This document shows, one piece after another, positions 5,334 to 17,300 of a DNA stretch of 18,376 nucleotides. The notes under the pieces were generated by a model that made no database searches, was not told the DNA's origin, and saw nothing but the letters and a program-made list of their open reading frames with translations. Numbering within the stretch: position 1 is the first letter of the stretch; every line of letters begins with the position of its first letter. The stretch covers positions 1-18,376 of the forward strand of contig CAZCAI010000097.1 of assembly GCA_964496595.1 (NCBI GenBank), in the 5' to 3' direction. A program made the translations under genes and the position numbers. Origin of the DNA: JAAAOZ01 sp964496595. GTDB taxonomy: Bacteria > Chloroflexota > Anaerolineae > B4-G1 > SLSP01.

Positions 5334-8300
5334 ATGAGGGCTAAACATCTATTCCGCACAACGCTGATCATCAGTGTATTGATCCTGGCGACGACGGCCT
5401 GGCTGGCGATGGACGCTTCAGGCGCGCCGCCCTCGCCCGAAGACACCGTGCAGCGCGCCCGCCAGCGCGTCGAGGAGGCCGGCAGCTATCGCTTCACCGC
5501 CGACGTTGAGCAGACGATGGTCCCGCGCCCGTTGCCGGAGATGATTGGGCAATCTTCACAGCGCGTTGACCTGCGCCTGGAAGGCGAGGCCTTAGCGCCT
5601 GACTACGCGCGCGTGGCGATCAGCGCGGAAGCGGCGGCGGATATGCCGCCCGTGACGCTCATCCAGACCGCCGAGGGAGCCTTCATTCAAGCCGAAGGTG
5701 AACTGCAACCCGCCGAAAATCCCTACGCGATGGCTACGCCTACCGGCGACTACCTCGACTTCTTGGCTGCCGCGAAAAACATCCAGCCTGTGGATGAAGC
5801 GGCGTCCCTGAGCGTGTTTACCTTCGATATCGACGGGCAGCTCCTGGCCGAGTTCTACCGCGATCAGACGGAGGCCGCACTGCGAGCCAGCGGTGAACTT
5901 CCCGACCAAATCGCGTTGGGCCTCTCCTCGGCGCTGGTGAACACCACTGGGGATGGCAAACTCTGGCTCGATGATGCCGGTCTCCCCCGGCGGCTGGTGC
6001 TGGAGCTTGATCAACCGGAGGTGAGCCGCGAGTATGGCTCGCGCGCCCACATCGTGATGGACTTCTCCGATTATGGCGAGGTGCGCGCCGTTGCGAAGCC
6101 GGTGCAGGACGCGGACGGCGCGTGGCGCGTGGAGATGATGTCCGTCGGGGCAACCGCGCCGGGTACGATGAGCCATTTTTCTCGACCGGGCGTCGATTTC
6201 GCCGCTCTACTTCAGCCGGATTTCTTATTCATATTGGCCTTGCTGTCTGCTGCCTCCCTGCTCATCGCGCTCTACCGTCGCTACCGCCGCCAGATGTACG
6301 CCCTCATCGCCACGTTGGTCGCCCTCTCGATACTCTTCACGCCGCTGTTGCAAGTGCTGCGCGTGACGCGATTCTTCGACACAGTCTCGCCCGCTCTGGC
6401 CGCCGAACCAGCGACGGCTGAACCCGCGCCGGTGGTTCAGAACCTCGCCAGCGCCATTGCTGCGCCATCAGCCACGACCGGTGGCGACCCCGACATTCAA
6501 TGCGGCAGCGGCGATGCCAACACGGACACCGACGGCGACGGCTTGAACGACCGCGACGAGAACTGCCTGGGCACCGACTACGCCCACGCCGATAGCGACC
6601 GCGACACGATCACCGACACGCTCGAACTGGAGGGCATCGAGTGGCCGGCGGGCAGCGGGCAGATGTGGTACGGCGATCCGTTCAAGGCCGATACCAATGA
6701 CGACGGTCTGCTCGATGCTTACGAGTGGCCCGAACCTTACGGCGAAGCGCCCGAATGGGACGTTGACGGCGACGGCATCCCCAATCCCTGGGACGATGAC
6801 AGCGACGGCGACGGTGTGCCCGACGGTGTCGATCTGGCCCCTTTCGTCTATACCGAGTACGTGGAAAGTTTCCCCCTCAGCACGCAGAGCGGCGAGTTCG
6901 ACGGCTACCAGTTCATCGAAATCCAGGTGCAGCCCCAGAACCCCGATCACCTGCGCTACTCCCTCTCGACGCTGGATTGGCCCTACGATGCTCAGGGACA
7001 AATCCGCGACCTGAACAACTCCAAAGAGGATCTCCGGCTCACGCCGCTGCTGGAGATCAAGACCGATGTCGCGCCCGATAAAGAACTGGCCCGCGATTAC
7101 AATGTCGTCATATTTGAAAACGAGGACGACGCCGAGTATGCGTATACCCTCTACGCCACGCTCGTCCCCGTGGACGATGGCGGGCGCATCACGGCCTTCG
7201 CCGCCAAAGTGGCCTACGAACCCGAAAAGCTGGATGAGATCCGTTGGGAGGAGACGCGCCTGGTGTGGATAGCCCAGATGGAAAACGATACCTGGGCGCC
7301 CTTCGCCTATGATAAAAAAAGTGGCCGGGTTCGGCGACATGTCATTGAGGAGACGTTGCCGCTCAACACCTACGTCGATACGTTCCGCGTCACCGGCCTC
7401 CAGATCAGCATCGGGCGCGACTTCGAGAGCGCGATTTTGGGCACGCCGCAATCACCCAATGATGACCGCACCCTCTTCCAGGCAGCGCTGGGTGTCGGCG
7501 CGACCTTTATGACGTACCAGACGCCCACCCTCGGCGACGTGGTCGACCGCTTCGCCAACGCCGATCCCAACGCCGACACGCTGCACACCTGGGGACTGCG
7601 TCCTGCCGATATATCCGAAGATCAGCCTGTGACCTACGCCAACCGCGACGAAGGACTGAGCGACACCAATCAACGCCTATTTGACTTCCTGGATCAGCAC
7701 GGCTACAGCCACGACAGCCATCCCTCGCTCTTGACGCTGATGCAAGAGGAGGTCGGCGCCTGGGCGATGGGCGAAATTGGCTCAGGCGAGATCGCCGCCG
7801 ATTTCAACCTCAACTTGAACAACGTCGCGCTGACCACCCAGCGCACGGTCAAGCTCACGACCTACGAATACCGAGACAGCGCCGCTGACGCTACCAAGGA
7901 TTGGCAGGCGATGTCGGCGGTGGACACCCTGCACTTGATGCAGGAACGCTACGACACCGAGAGCCTGGAACCGGTGCGCGCCGGCCTGGAAAACGACTAT
8001 CCCGACCTGACCACCGACGATCTGCAAGCGACTGTGTTGATGTTCTACGCCGCCTGGTTGAGCGGGCGCAATAAAATCAGTCGGGTGGATGGCGACGACA
8101 TCTTTGACCCCGCGCCGGACGACCTGGATCAGCAGACCTACGATGCCGTCCACCTGCCCCAGAGCAAATACGATAACCTCTCGGCCTATCTGCTTGAGGC
8201 CGCCGAGCTGGGCGAACCGGGCGGCGGCTTCCGTCTGAGCGGAGCGCCCGCGCAAGCGTGGGACTATCAGCGCGCCTATGCCCCGTTAGTGGATGCTTTC

Positions 8301-11300
8301 AGCCTGGCGCCTCTGACATTCAGCTCATTTTACGACCATATCACGGGATTGTCTGGCACGCCACTCCCCGCCTGGGAAATGCTCCAGGCTTTGAATGGGG
8401 CCAAACTGGCCTTCTCCGCATATACCTTCGGGAAGATGGCCCACACCCTTTCTTCACCCCTCAGCATCGACAAACTGCTCAACCACAAGTTGGGCACGCT
8501 CGCGTCGGGGCTGGTGCTCGTTTACATCTGGACATCTTTCTTCGGCGGCTTCGCCACGGGTGCGTATGACAATCCGCTCGCCCGCAACACGGCCCTGGCC
8601 TACGCGCTGGCTATGACGATCTTTACCGTCGTCACCTACCTCTTGACCTTCAACCCTATCGGCGCGGCGCTGCTGGTGCTCTTTGTCTTAGCGGACATCA
8701 TCGTGATGTTTGTAACCTGGGGCGGCACCAGTTTGACGAGCGAAGTCATCGATTGGATCAGTAGAGCTTTCTATGATGTGAACCTGCTCACCTCGCTGGA
8801 CGACATCGCGTTCAAGGACGCGCGCGCCGAGATGCGGGATGGCGCGCGGGGGATGATCGCCGGCAACGGCTACATCATCCGCCAGACCTTCGAGGGGATG
8901 CTGGACTACACCTCCGAGGCCGACGCCGATGACATTGAGGACAGCACCGTTTACGCCTGGTTTAAGCCTTCCGCTGACAACGCCAACGCTGCCGGTACCA
9001 CGGGCGCTACCAGGTGCTATAAAGCGGATAAGGAAATTGAGATCGACTTTCCATTTTCCGGCTTTTTCTCCACCTTCTCGCCCTTCTACAAATCGGTGAT
9101 TCTCTGCACCAACGAGACCAGCGCCGAGTACTATTTTGATCAACCGGGGCGCAATATCCGTCTTCAGATCGACACCCGCGTTTACGCCCGCACCTATTAC
9201 GAAGAGTGCGGTCTGTGGGGCGCGTCCTGCGACCGCGCCAAAATGACGCTAGACTTACCCGGAGACCTGAGCGGTCATTCCCGCCAGCGCTGGCAGCCGA
9301 TGGAACTCCACGTCGACGTGATCCCCGATAGCATCAGCGGCTTGTGGGCGTGGGACGAAATTCACAACCACGACCGCGACGGCGACGGCCTCTCCAACGT
9401 GTATGAGGCCGAGTTGGGCACCGACCCCGACCTCTGGGACACCGATGGCGACGGCCTGGACGACAAGTTCGAGGTGGACAACCAGGAGGACTTGGGTTGC
9501 GATCCCCTCAACGCCGACACCGACGGCGATGGCCTCTCCGACGGCCTGGAATATCGCCTGGGTACCGGCATCGATCAGCCGGACACCGACGATGACGGCC
9601 TGCTCGACAGCGAGGAGGTCTTCCACCTGGTGGTCGACCCCGACACCGGCGAGACGGGCTGGGCTGGCGGATGGTGGGTGACGAACCTGCCCGAATCCGA
9701 CCGCGCCTACTGGGTCTATTCCGACCCGCTCCAGGCCGACGCCGATGACGACGGCCTCAACGACAAGGCCGAGCGCGCCTATGGGACCAGCCCCTACGCC
9801 TACAACGACGTCCCGCGCCTCAAAATGCAGGGCGACCCGCTGGCGACCAGCCCCTCCGGCGACCGCGCCGCCTATCTCGAACCGGGCGACCCGCTCACGC
9901 TGACCTTCACCCTGGACAGCACCGGCCCCCAGCCGATCAGCGACACGGTCACGCTCTGCCTGCCCGATTTTGCGACCGATCTCCAGGGCGGGCAGATTCA
10001 GGGCGACCGGACGCCGCCGCGCGAGGCAGCGACCGGCTGCCCAGCCGATCATCACGGCTTCCAGTGGGACTTCAGCGGCGCGCACACGCTGCACACCTGG
10101 GAGCGCATCTCCACCACCGTCACCGCCGTGGCCGCCGATGTGGCCTCCGCGCGCGGCCAGGCCGTGGTCTCCTTCCCCTACCCGATGGACGACGACGTGC
10201 AGGAGATTGAGGATCGCGTCGCGCTCGCGCTGGATAACGAGACGCCCACCGCGCGCTTCTCCGCGCCGGAGGATGGCGCCATGATTGGCGGCGGCATCAG
10301 CGACTATGTCATCGGCGGCAACGCGAGCGACGCGACGAGCTGGGTGGATCACGTCAGCGTGGATCTACCCGGCGCAGGCGCCGTCACCGCCGAAGGCGAA
10401 AACCCCTGGGCCTACACCTGGGAGCTGCCCGATGACGGCATCTACGACCTCACTGCCACGGCCTACGATTACCTCGGTCACGCCAGCACGCCCGCTGCCG
10501 TCCAGGTCACGGTGGATAACACCCCGCCGACGGTGACGCTTGATCTCGCCGACGGCGAACACATCGCCGCCGAGGTGGGGGGCGTGATTACCATCACCCT
10601 CAACGGCACCGCGGAGGACAACCTCAGCGGCTTGACCCGCGTTCAGGTCAGCCTCGACGACAAGCCCTGGCGCGAGGTGTGGCAGGGAACCGCGTATCCC
10701 CTCAACGCCAGTTGGCGCGACGACTGGACGCTGCCGAACGAGGCCTCCGCTTCCGGCGAGCACGTCGTGCGCGCGCGCGCCCTCGACCGGGCCGGCAACG
10801 CCAGCGCGGTGCTGGAGCGCACCATCATCGTTGACGTGCTGCCCCCGACCAACGAGATGGCTGATCGTGTCTATGCTCAAACCATCTCCGCCGATCTTCC
10901 GCACGTTCGCGCGGGCGAGACGCTGGACCTATATGGCGTCGCCAACGACGTGGGCAACGTGTCCGCGCCTTCGCGCCCCAAAGAACTGCTCGGCGCGCTG
11001 GACGGCCTCTATGACGCGACCATCTGGCTTGGCCTGCCGACCGTGCAGGACAACGACGAAGGCGTTTCCCTCGCTTGGATCGGCGACTTCAACAACGACC
11101 GCCTGGCCGACCTCGCGCTGGGCTTGCCCGCCGCCGAGGAGGGCGCGGGCCGCGTGACGCTCGTCTACGGGCAGGCTGGGGATTGGCCCGCGCCGGAGGA
11201 TGCCGCGCCCCTTGCCAAGAGCCGCACGTCGTTTGTCGGCGCGGATGGCGCGCATATCGGCGCGCACCTGGCCTTTGCCGGGGACGCCAACGGCGACGGT

Positions 11301-14300
11301 CTTGCCGATCTGCTCGTCGGCGATCCTAACCACCGACGCGCCTTCCTCGTCTTGGGAAGCACGCAGCCCCTGGGCCGCGACGTGCGCCTCGCGGATACCG
11401 CGCCGCAATGGAGCATCTTGTCGCGCTCCGACGGCGCGGCCTTTGGCGAGCGCGTCGCTTCCGCCGGCGACGTGAACGGCGACGGCCTCGCCGACCTGCT
11501 TCTCGGCGCGGGCGAGCGCGTCTACTTGCTCCTGGGCCAGCCCTCCTGGCGCGAAGAAGTCTACGCGGATCAGATGGCGGCAGTCCAGGTCAACGCCGGA
11601 GCTAACAGCGCCACCTTCGCCGCGCTGGGCGATGTGGACGGCGACGAGTACGACGATTGGGCGGTCGCCAGCGGCAACACCGTCTACCTCTTCCTGGGAC
11701 GCGATGACCTGGCGTCCAGCCCGCCCAACCCCCAAACCCTGGAACTGGACGACGCCGACGCCACCTTCAGCAGCGACACCACGCATCCACAAATCGTCGC
11801 GCTGGGCGATGTGGATGGCGACGGCCTGGCCGACTGGCTTTACCAATCAGGCGACACGCCCATTTTAGTCTTTGGGAGCGATGACGAAACCTGGCGCACG
11901 CATACCTTCAGCTTCGATCCGCCCGCCTCTGGCTTCCTGGCCGCGCCGGGCGATGTGGACGCCGATGGCCTGAGCGACGTACTGCTCGGCAATAGCCATG
12001 GCGACGCCTATCTGGTGCTTGGCGCAAACCTGGATGAAGTGCAGGCCACGCTGACCGGGGTGGATGATGCGGCCTCCGCGCCCTACGCCGCCGGCGCAGA
12101 TTTGAACAGCGACGGCAGCTCCGACCTGCTCCTGCTTCCGGCGCAACCGGCGGATACCGGCGTGAGTCGCGCCGCTGTGCCGATGGGTACACTGGACATC
12201 GTCGCGCCCGCGAGCCTGCCGGTACGCAACAGCGCGCCAGCCTTCGATAGAACTGCGAATCGGACGGTCACTTACGCGCCCAGCGGCATCCAGGCTATCA
12301 CGCGCTACGTCAACGACGACGCCGGGTGCGAGGGCCAATCGCCCTGCTACACGACCATTCAGGCCGCCGTGGATGCGGCGGTGGCTGGCGATACGATTCG
12401 TATCCAACCTGGCGCATACACGAGTTTCACAGTCGCCAGCAAAGACGATCTCACCATCTCTGGCGTCCATCCCGACGCGGTCTTTGTGGATGGCGCGGGC
12501 GGCCCGTATGCAGTCAAGATTAAGGACGCGACCGGCATCAGCCTGACGCAGATGACGCTGCGCGACGCGGTCAACGTCGTCGTGCTGGAAAATGCCGGGG
12601 TGGACGGCGACCGCGACCCCGCGCTCCTCACGCGGCTTCAGCACCTGCTCATCTACGACTTCGGCGCGCACGCCCTCTCGATGAATCGCGCCAGCGTGGT
12701 TGAACTCTCGCGCTGTACACTGGCCGGGGGCAAACAGCACATCGACGTGACCGGCGATCCGCCCCCCGCGCCCGCGCCCGACTGGAGCACGCTCTCGCCC
12801 ACGGGCACGCCGTCCGCGGATGGCAGCGGCGGCGGTCTTGCGGCAGCGGATGGGAAACTCTACGCCGCGCTCAACGCCGGGGATGACGCGCTCAACGTTT
12901 ACGATCCAGTCGCCAACGCCTGGTCAAGCCTGACGCCGATGCCGATGCTCAGGACGCCGGGCGCTACTGAACCGGCAGCCGCCAACGATGCCCTCTATGT
13001 CCTGCCCGGCTCGATGTGGGAGGCGGTGGGCAGTGGCTTTGGCAGCGGCGCGCTTATCAGTGAGACCGCCTCGCTTGGTGATAGCATTTACTTCGTCGGG
13101 CAATTCACGCAGGTCGGCGGCGTTGCCGTCAACCACATCGCCCGCTGGGATGGCAGTCAGTGGCATGACGTGGGCGGCGGCGTGACCAAGTCCGGCGGCG
13201 GGGCGCGCCTCAACAGCGTCGCCGTGGATAGCAGCGGCAACCTCTACGTTGCCGGGGACTTCGATCAGGCCGGCGGCGTGGCGGCCAGCCGTGTCGCACT
13301 GTGGGACGGCAGCCAATGGCGCGCGCTGGATACCTTGCCTGCCATCCCCACCGCCGTGGGCGTCGATGGCGAGGACACGCTCTACGCGGGGAGTTGCGAG
13401 ACCATCTCCGGCGGCGCAAACGGCTTCTGGCAATGGGATGGCAGCGCGTGGACCGAAATCAGCACGGCGGAATGTATCCACGACCTGGCGACCGACCCCG
13501 AATTCTCCGACCGTATCGCCGTCGCCGGGTGGCTGGTCAGTCCGAGCGCGGACGGCGGCTACACTAATGTGGGCCGCTATCGCAGCGACGGCTCCTGGCA
13601 GAAAATCGGCTGGGACGTGAGCGGCCCGGCCTATGTCCTGGAAATGATCGTGGGAAAGTATTTCGAACGTGATGCCAGCCAATTTGTCATCGGCGGCGAC
13701 TTTACCATCACCGATAGAGGCGTCACAGCGCGCAACATCGCCCACTGGCGGTACGATTGCACGGACGGTGGTTGCTACTGGCATTTGGGCGATATGAGCG
13801 GCGGGACGAATGACGTGGTGCGCGCGCTGGCGTGGGAAGGCCGCAAATTCAGCAACCTCTACGTCGGCGGCAACTTCACGCAGGCCGGCGGGCTGGATGC
13901 CGCGCGCGTCGCCCGGTGGGACGGCGAGCAGTGGTACACGCTGCAGAAGGACGCGGCCCAAGGCGTCGCCGCGCCCGTAACCGCGCTGGCCTGGCGCGCT
14001 GGCCGTCTCTACGCGGCGGGCGACTTCGCGCAAGCGGGCGGCGTGAGCGCGGCGCAAATCGCCCAATGGCATCACCCCCTGTATCGCTACGATGTCGCCG
14101 GGGACGCCTGGCAACGTCTGGCCTCTGTGCCGCAAGCGCTGGGCTACGGATCAAGCCTGGTCGCCGATGGGGCGGAGCGACTCTATGTCATCCTCGGCAG
14201 CGATAGCCCCCAGATCTTCCGGTACGACGTTGCCAGTGACGCCTGGATGCAAGGCGCGGATGCGCCAGCCCCGTTCCGGCGCGGCGCTTCGGCAGCCCTG

Positions 14301-17300
14301 GCGCGAGATCGCGTCTACGTCCTGCGCGGCGGGAACACCCGCAGCTTCTATCGCTACGATCCGGCGGCCAATAGCTGGGACACCGTCAGCGCCATCCCCG
14401 ACACCAGCGGCGTGGCCTCGGCGGGCGCGAGTCTCATCTCTGATGGCGGTAACTGGCTCTACGCCACGCTCGGCGGGGGCGGCAAGCACTTCTTGCGCTA
14501 CTCGGTCCCTCAAGATAAGTGGGAAATCCTGGGCGACGGTTCCAGCGGTACCTCGGACGATCACGACACGCCGGACGCCGTGAACGACGGCGGTAAACTG
14601 GCGCGCGTCGGAACGGAGCTGTATGCCATCCCCGGCGGTGGGAGCGCGGCGCTGTGGCGCTTCGGCCCGCTGGATGATTACCGCGACAAGCTGCGCCTCG
14701 ACCACGTGGCCCTCACTGTTCAGGAGACGGCCACGCAAGGCGATTGGTACAACCTGGCCCTGGACGATCTGCCGCCCGACTTCGGCGTCTCCGGCGCGGG
14801 CAACGTGTGGGTGGGCGGCGCAGCGACCGCCTGGTCGCCCGATCCGACGGCCTGGCCGGAAAGTAGCTTGGATTTGGGCCAACCGGTCACGCACACGCGG
14901 GCCGCTTTCCTCGATCCCGACCGTAACCTCTACCGGCTGACGGCCAGTTCGGTCATCTCCGCCGGTTACACTGCCTATCATCCAGACGTGCGCGTGCCTG
15001 GTGACTACACCAGCATCCAGGACGCCATTCTCAGCGGGGCCAACCGCGTGCTGGTGGACGAAGGCCAATACGCGCAGGCGTTCTACCTGCTCAGCGGCGT
15101 CGAGGTGCTCGGCCCGCGCGCCGACCGCGCGCAACTCACGCCGCCGGTGGGCCACACCGGCCCCCTCGTCACGGCGGAGGGCGTCACCGGCGCGACGCTG
15201 AAAGGCTTCACACTGAACGGCGACGACCGCGTCGTGGGCGTGCGCGCCGAGGGCGGCACCGAGCACGTCATCCTGGCGCGTAACATCCTGCGCAACGCCA
15301 CCACGGCGATTGAGACGCACGGCGCGGCGACGCAGCTTGAGGTGGTCAACAACACCATCGTCGAGAACGATACTGGCATGGCGGCCAGCGACTGCGCCCC
15401 ACTGGATGTGCGCAATACCATCTTCGCCTACAACGATGGGGCGGGCTTGGCTTTCGATCAGAGCTGCGAAGATCCGGGCCTGCACGCCTACAACCTCTAC
15501 TGGGCCAACGGCGCCGATCTCGACCCGGCAGAACCTGGCCCGGCTGAACTGTTCCTCGATCCGCGCTTTATAGATCGGCTGGCCCACAACTACACCACCG
15601 ACGACTATTCGCCCGTGATCGACGCGGGCAATCCGACCGATCCTCATCCACCGGCCACGGGCGAGACGGTGGACATCGGTTACATCGAGCAAGGGCGCGC
15701 GGCGTATTACGTGGACGATGACTACTGCGCGGGAGGCGGGGGGCGCGTTTGCTTGAACGATGGCCTGACCTGGGGCGTGGACGCCTACGCGAGCATCCAG
15801 GAGGCGCTGGACGTGGCTGGCGATGAGCAACTCAGCTATGGCCGCGAGACGGCGGGCGACATTGCGTGTCGCATCTACCACAGCGCGGATACACCGCAGG
15901 AGATCATCAGCAGCACCCGTGAGGTGGAGGCATTTTCTAGCGTCGCTGTGCCGCACAGCGGTCAGATTGTGGACATCAACGTGCATAACGTCCGGGGTAC
16001 GCACGACCGCGTCTCCGACCTGGACATCAACCTCGAAAGCCCCTCTGGCATTATGGCGCGTCTCTTCGCGCCTGCCGCATGTGACCAGGCGGACTTCGAC
16101 CTGAACTTCGATGATGAGGCCGCGTCCGGCAACCCGCCATGTCCCCCCAATGACGGCGGCGACTATCAACCGGCCCAGGCGCTCTCCAAGTATGACGGTG
16201 ACGAGGCATCCGGCACATGGGTGCTGCACGTGCGCGACGTTGTCACCGGCACGGGCGGCAGCTTGGACGCTTGGGGATTGGAGATCTGCACCCGCCAGAC
16301 GCCGCCGCCGCTGACCGTGGGCGTCGGCCCCGGCGCGTACACCGAGACGCTATCCGTGCCCAGTTACGTGCGCCTGGTCGGCGTCGATCCCGACAAGGTC
16401 ACGCTCGACGTCGCGGGCGCGGGTGTGCCGGTCACCTTCGATGGCGTCGTGCAGTCTGAGGTGAGCGGCTTCACGATCACGGGCCACGACGGCGGGGAGG
16501 GCGTGCTGGCGCGGGGCACGTCTAAGGACATCCGCATCTCCCGCAACCTGATTCGGGATAATGGGGCCGGCGTAGGCTTCATTGAGGGCGCGACCGGGCG
16601 GGTGAGCTTCAACACGATGGGCAATCACGACGTCCGTGGGAGCAGCGGCGTGTATGCCAGGGATGCCGGCAGCCAGGTCGCGGTCGAGAATAATATCATC
16701 CGCAACTATACCAATGGCCTGTATGCCCACAACAACGGCCTGATTTTCTCCGACTATAACCTGCTGGTCGCCAACGGCGATCATTTCAACCCGGATTCGA
16801 TTGAGAGCGCGTATGACAAGACCGCCAGTAGCGCGGGCTTTGTCGGCGATGGCGACTGGCACATCACGCCAGGCTCCCCCGCGCTGGATAGCGCCTCGCC
16901 GCACGCGCCCATCCCGCCGGGCGGCGGCGAACGGCCCGACATCGGCTATCACGAACTGACGGCGCTGCCCGTGACCGTGCTCCTGGGCAAGGAGGGCGCG
17001 TCGACGGCCATCGGCGCGGCGGGCTTGAGCGAGGTGGAATCCGCCGTGGTCGCCGTCGGCGATCCCCGCACGCCACCCAACGAGACCGCGCCGGATACCT
17101 GGCAAACGGTTTACAGCGACGCCGACGCCAGCGCGATCAAGGCTACCTGGCAGTTGACCGCCACGCCTGGCGCGGGCGGCCTGCATCGCATCTATAGTCG
17201 CGCCGAGGACGGCGTTGGCAATCGCGCGGAGGATGTGCAAACGTGGCACATCGGCGCGTTCGTAGCCGACGATACTGCGCCCACTGTGACCTGGATCGCG

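Larger units (their letters stand above)
12303..14985 (+). other. Beta-helix domain 1, split by a large insertion
   Basis: The N-terminal part (12303-12762, residues 2324-2476) opens RYVNDDAGC and TIQAAVDAAVAGDTI, then IQPGAY and beta-helix rungs, stopping at LSRCTLAGGKQHIDV. The C-terminal part (about 14685-14985) opens LRLDHVALTVQETATQ, continues NVWVGGAATAWSPDP and ends FLDPDRNLYRL, SSVISAGY. That ending matches the tails of helices 2 and 3 (NLYWANGADLDP, FLDPRF, SPVIDAG). The material between the parts is the Kelch block. It resembles pectate-lyase-like carbohydrate-binding or passenger helices; no catalytic residues are recognised. Confidence 0.7.

Noticed and set aside
7314..7320. Run of seven A as a possible frameshift site in the giant gene
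   Set aside because: The frame is open and sensible on both sides (YDKKSGRVRRHVIEE), so there is no sign of a shift. A slippage product cannot be excluded but is not supported.
6513..9812. gacggcgacggc tracts as DNA-level tandem repeats or recombination sites
   Set aside because: They are the codons of DxDxDG calcium loops; spacing and phase are set by the protein repeats.
14151..16229. Long minus-strand open frame of nearly 700 codons
   Set aside because: It lies wholly antisense to the giant gene. Its translation lacks recognisable motifs, while the + frame shows clear beta-helix, Kelch and P-domain motifs. Long antisense frames are expected in GC-rich coding DNA. The same applies to minus frames at 6468-7451, 9255-10352, 12924-14135 and 16350-17585.
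15825..16310. Protease assignment for the giant protein because of its P-domain
   Set aside because: No subtilisin-type (Asp/His/Ser) or metalloprotease (HExxH) domain was seen in the visible 4347 residues.
12303..16965. Pectate-lyase or other glycan-cleaving activity for the beta-helices
   Set aside because: No conserved catalytic Asp/Arg/Lys pattern was recognised. The fold alone does not imply enzyme activity.
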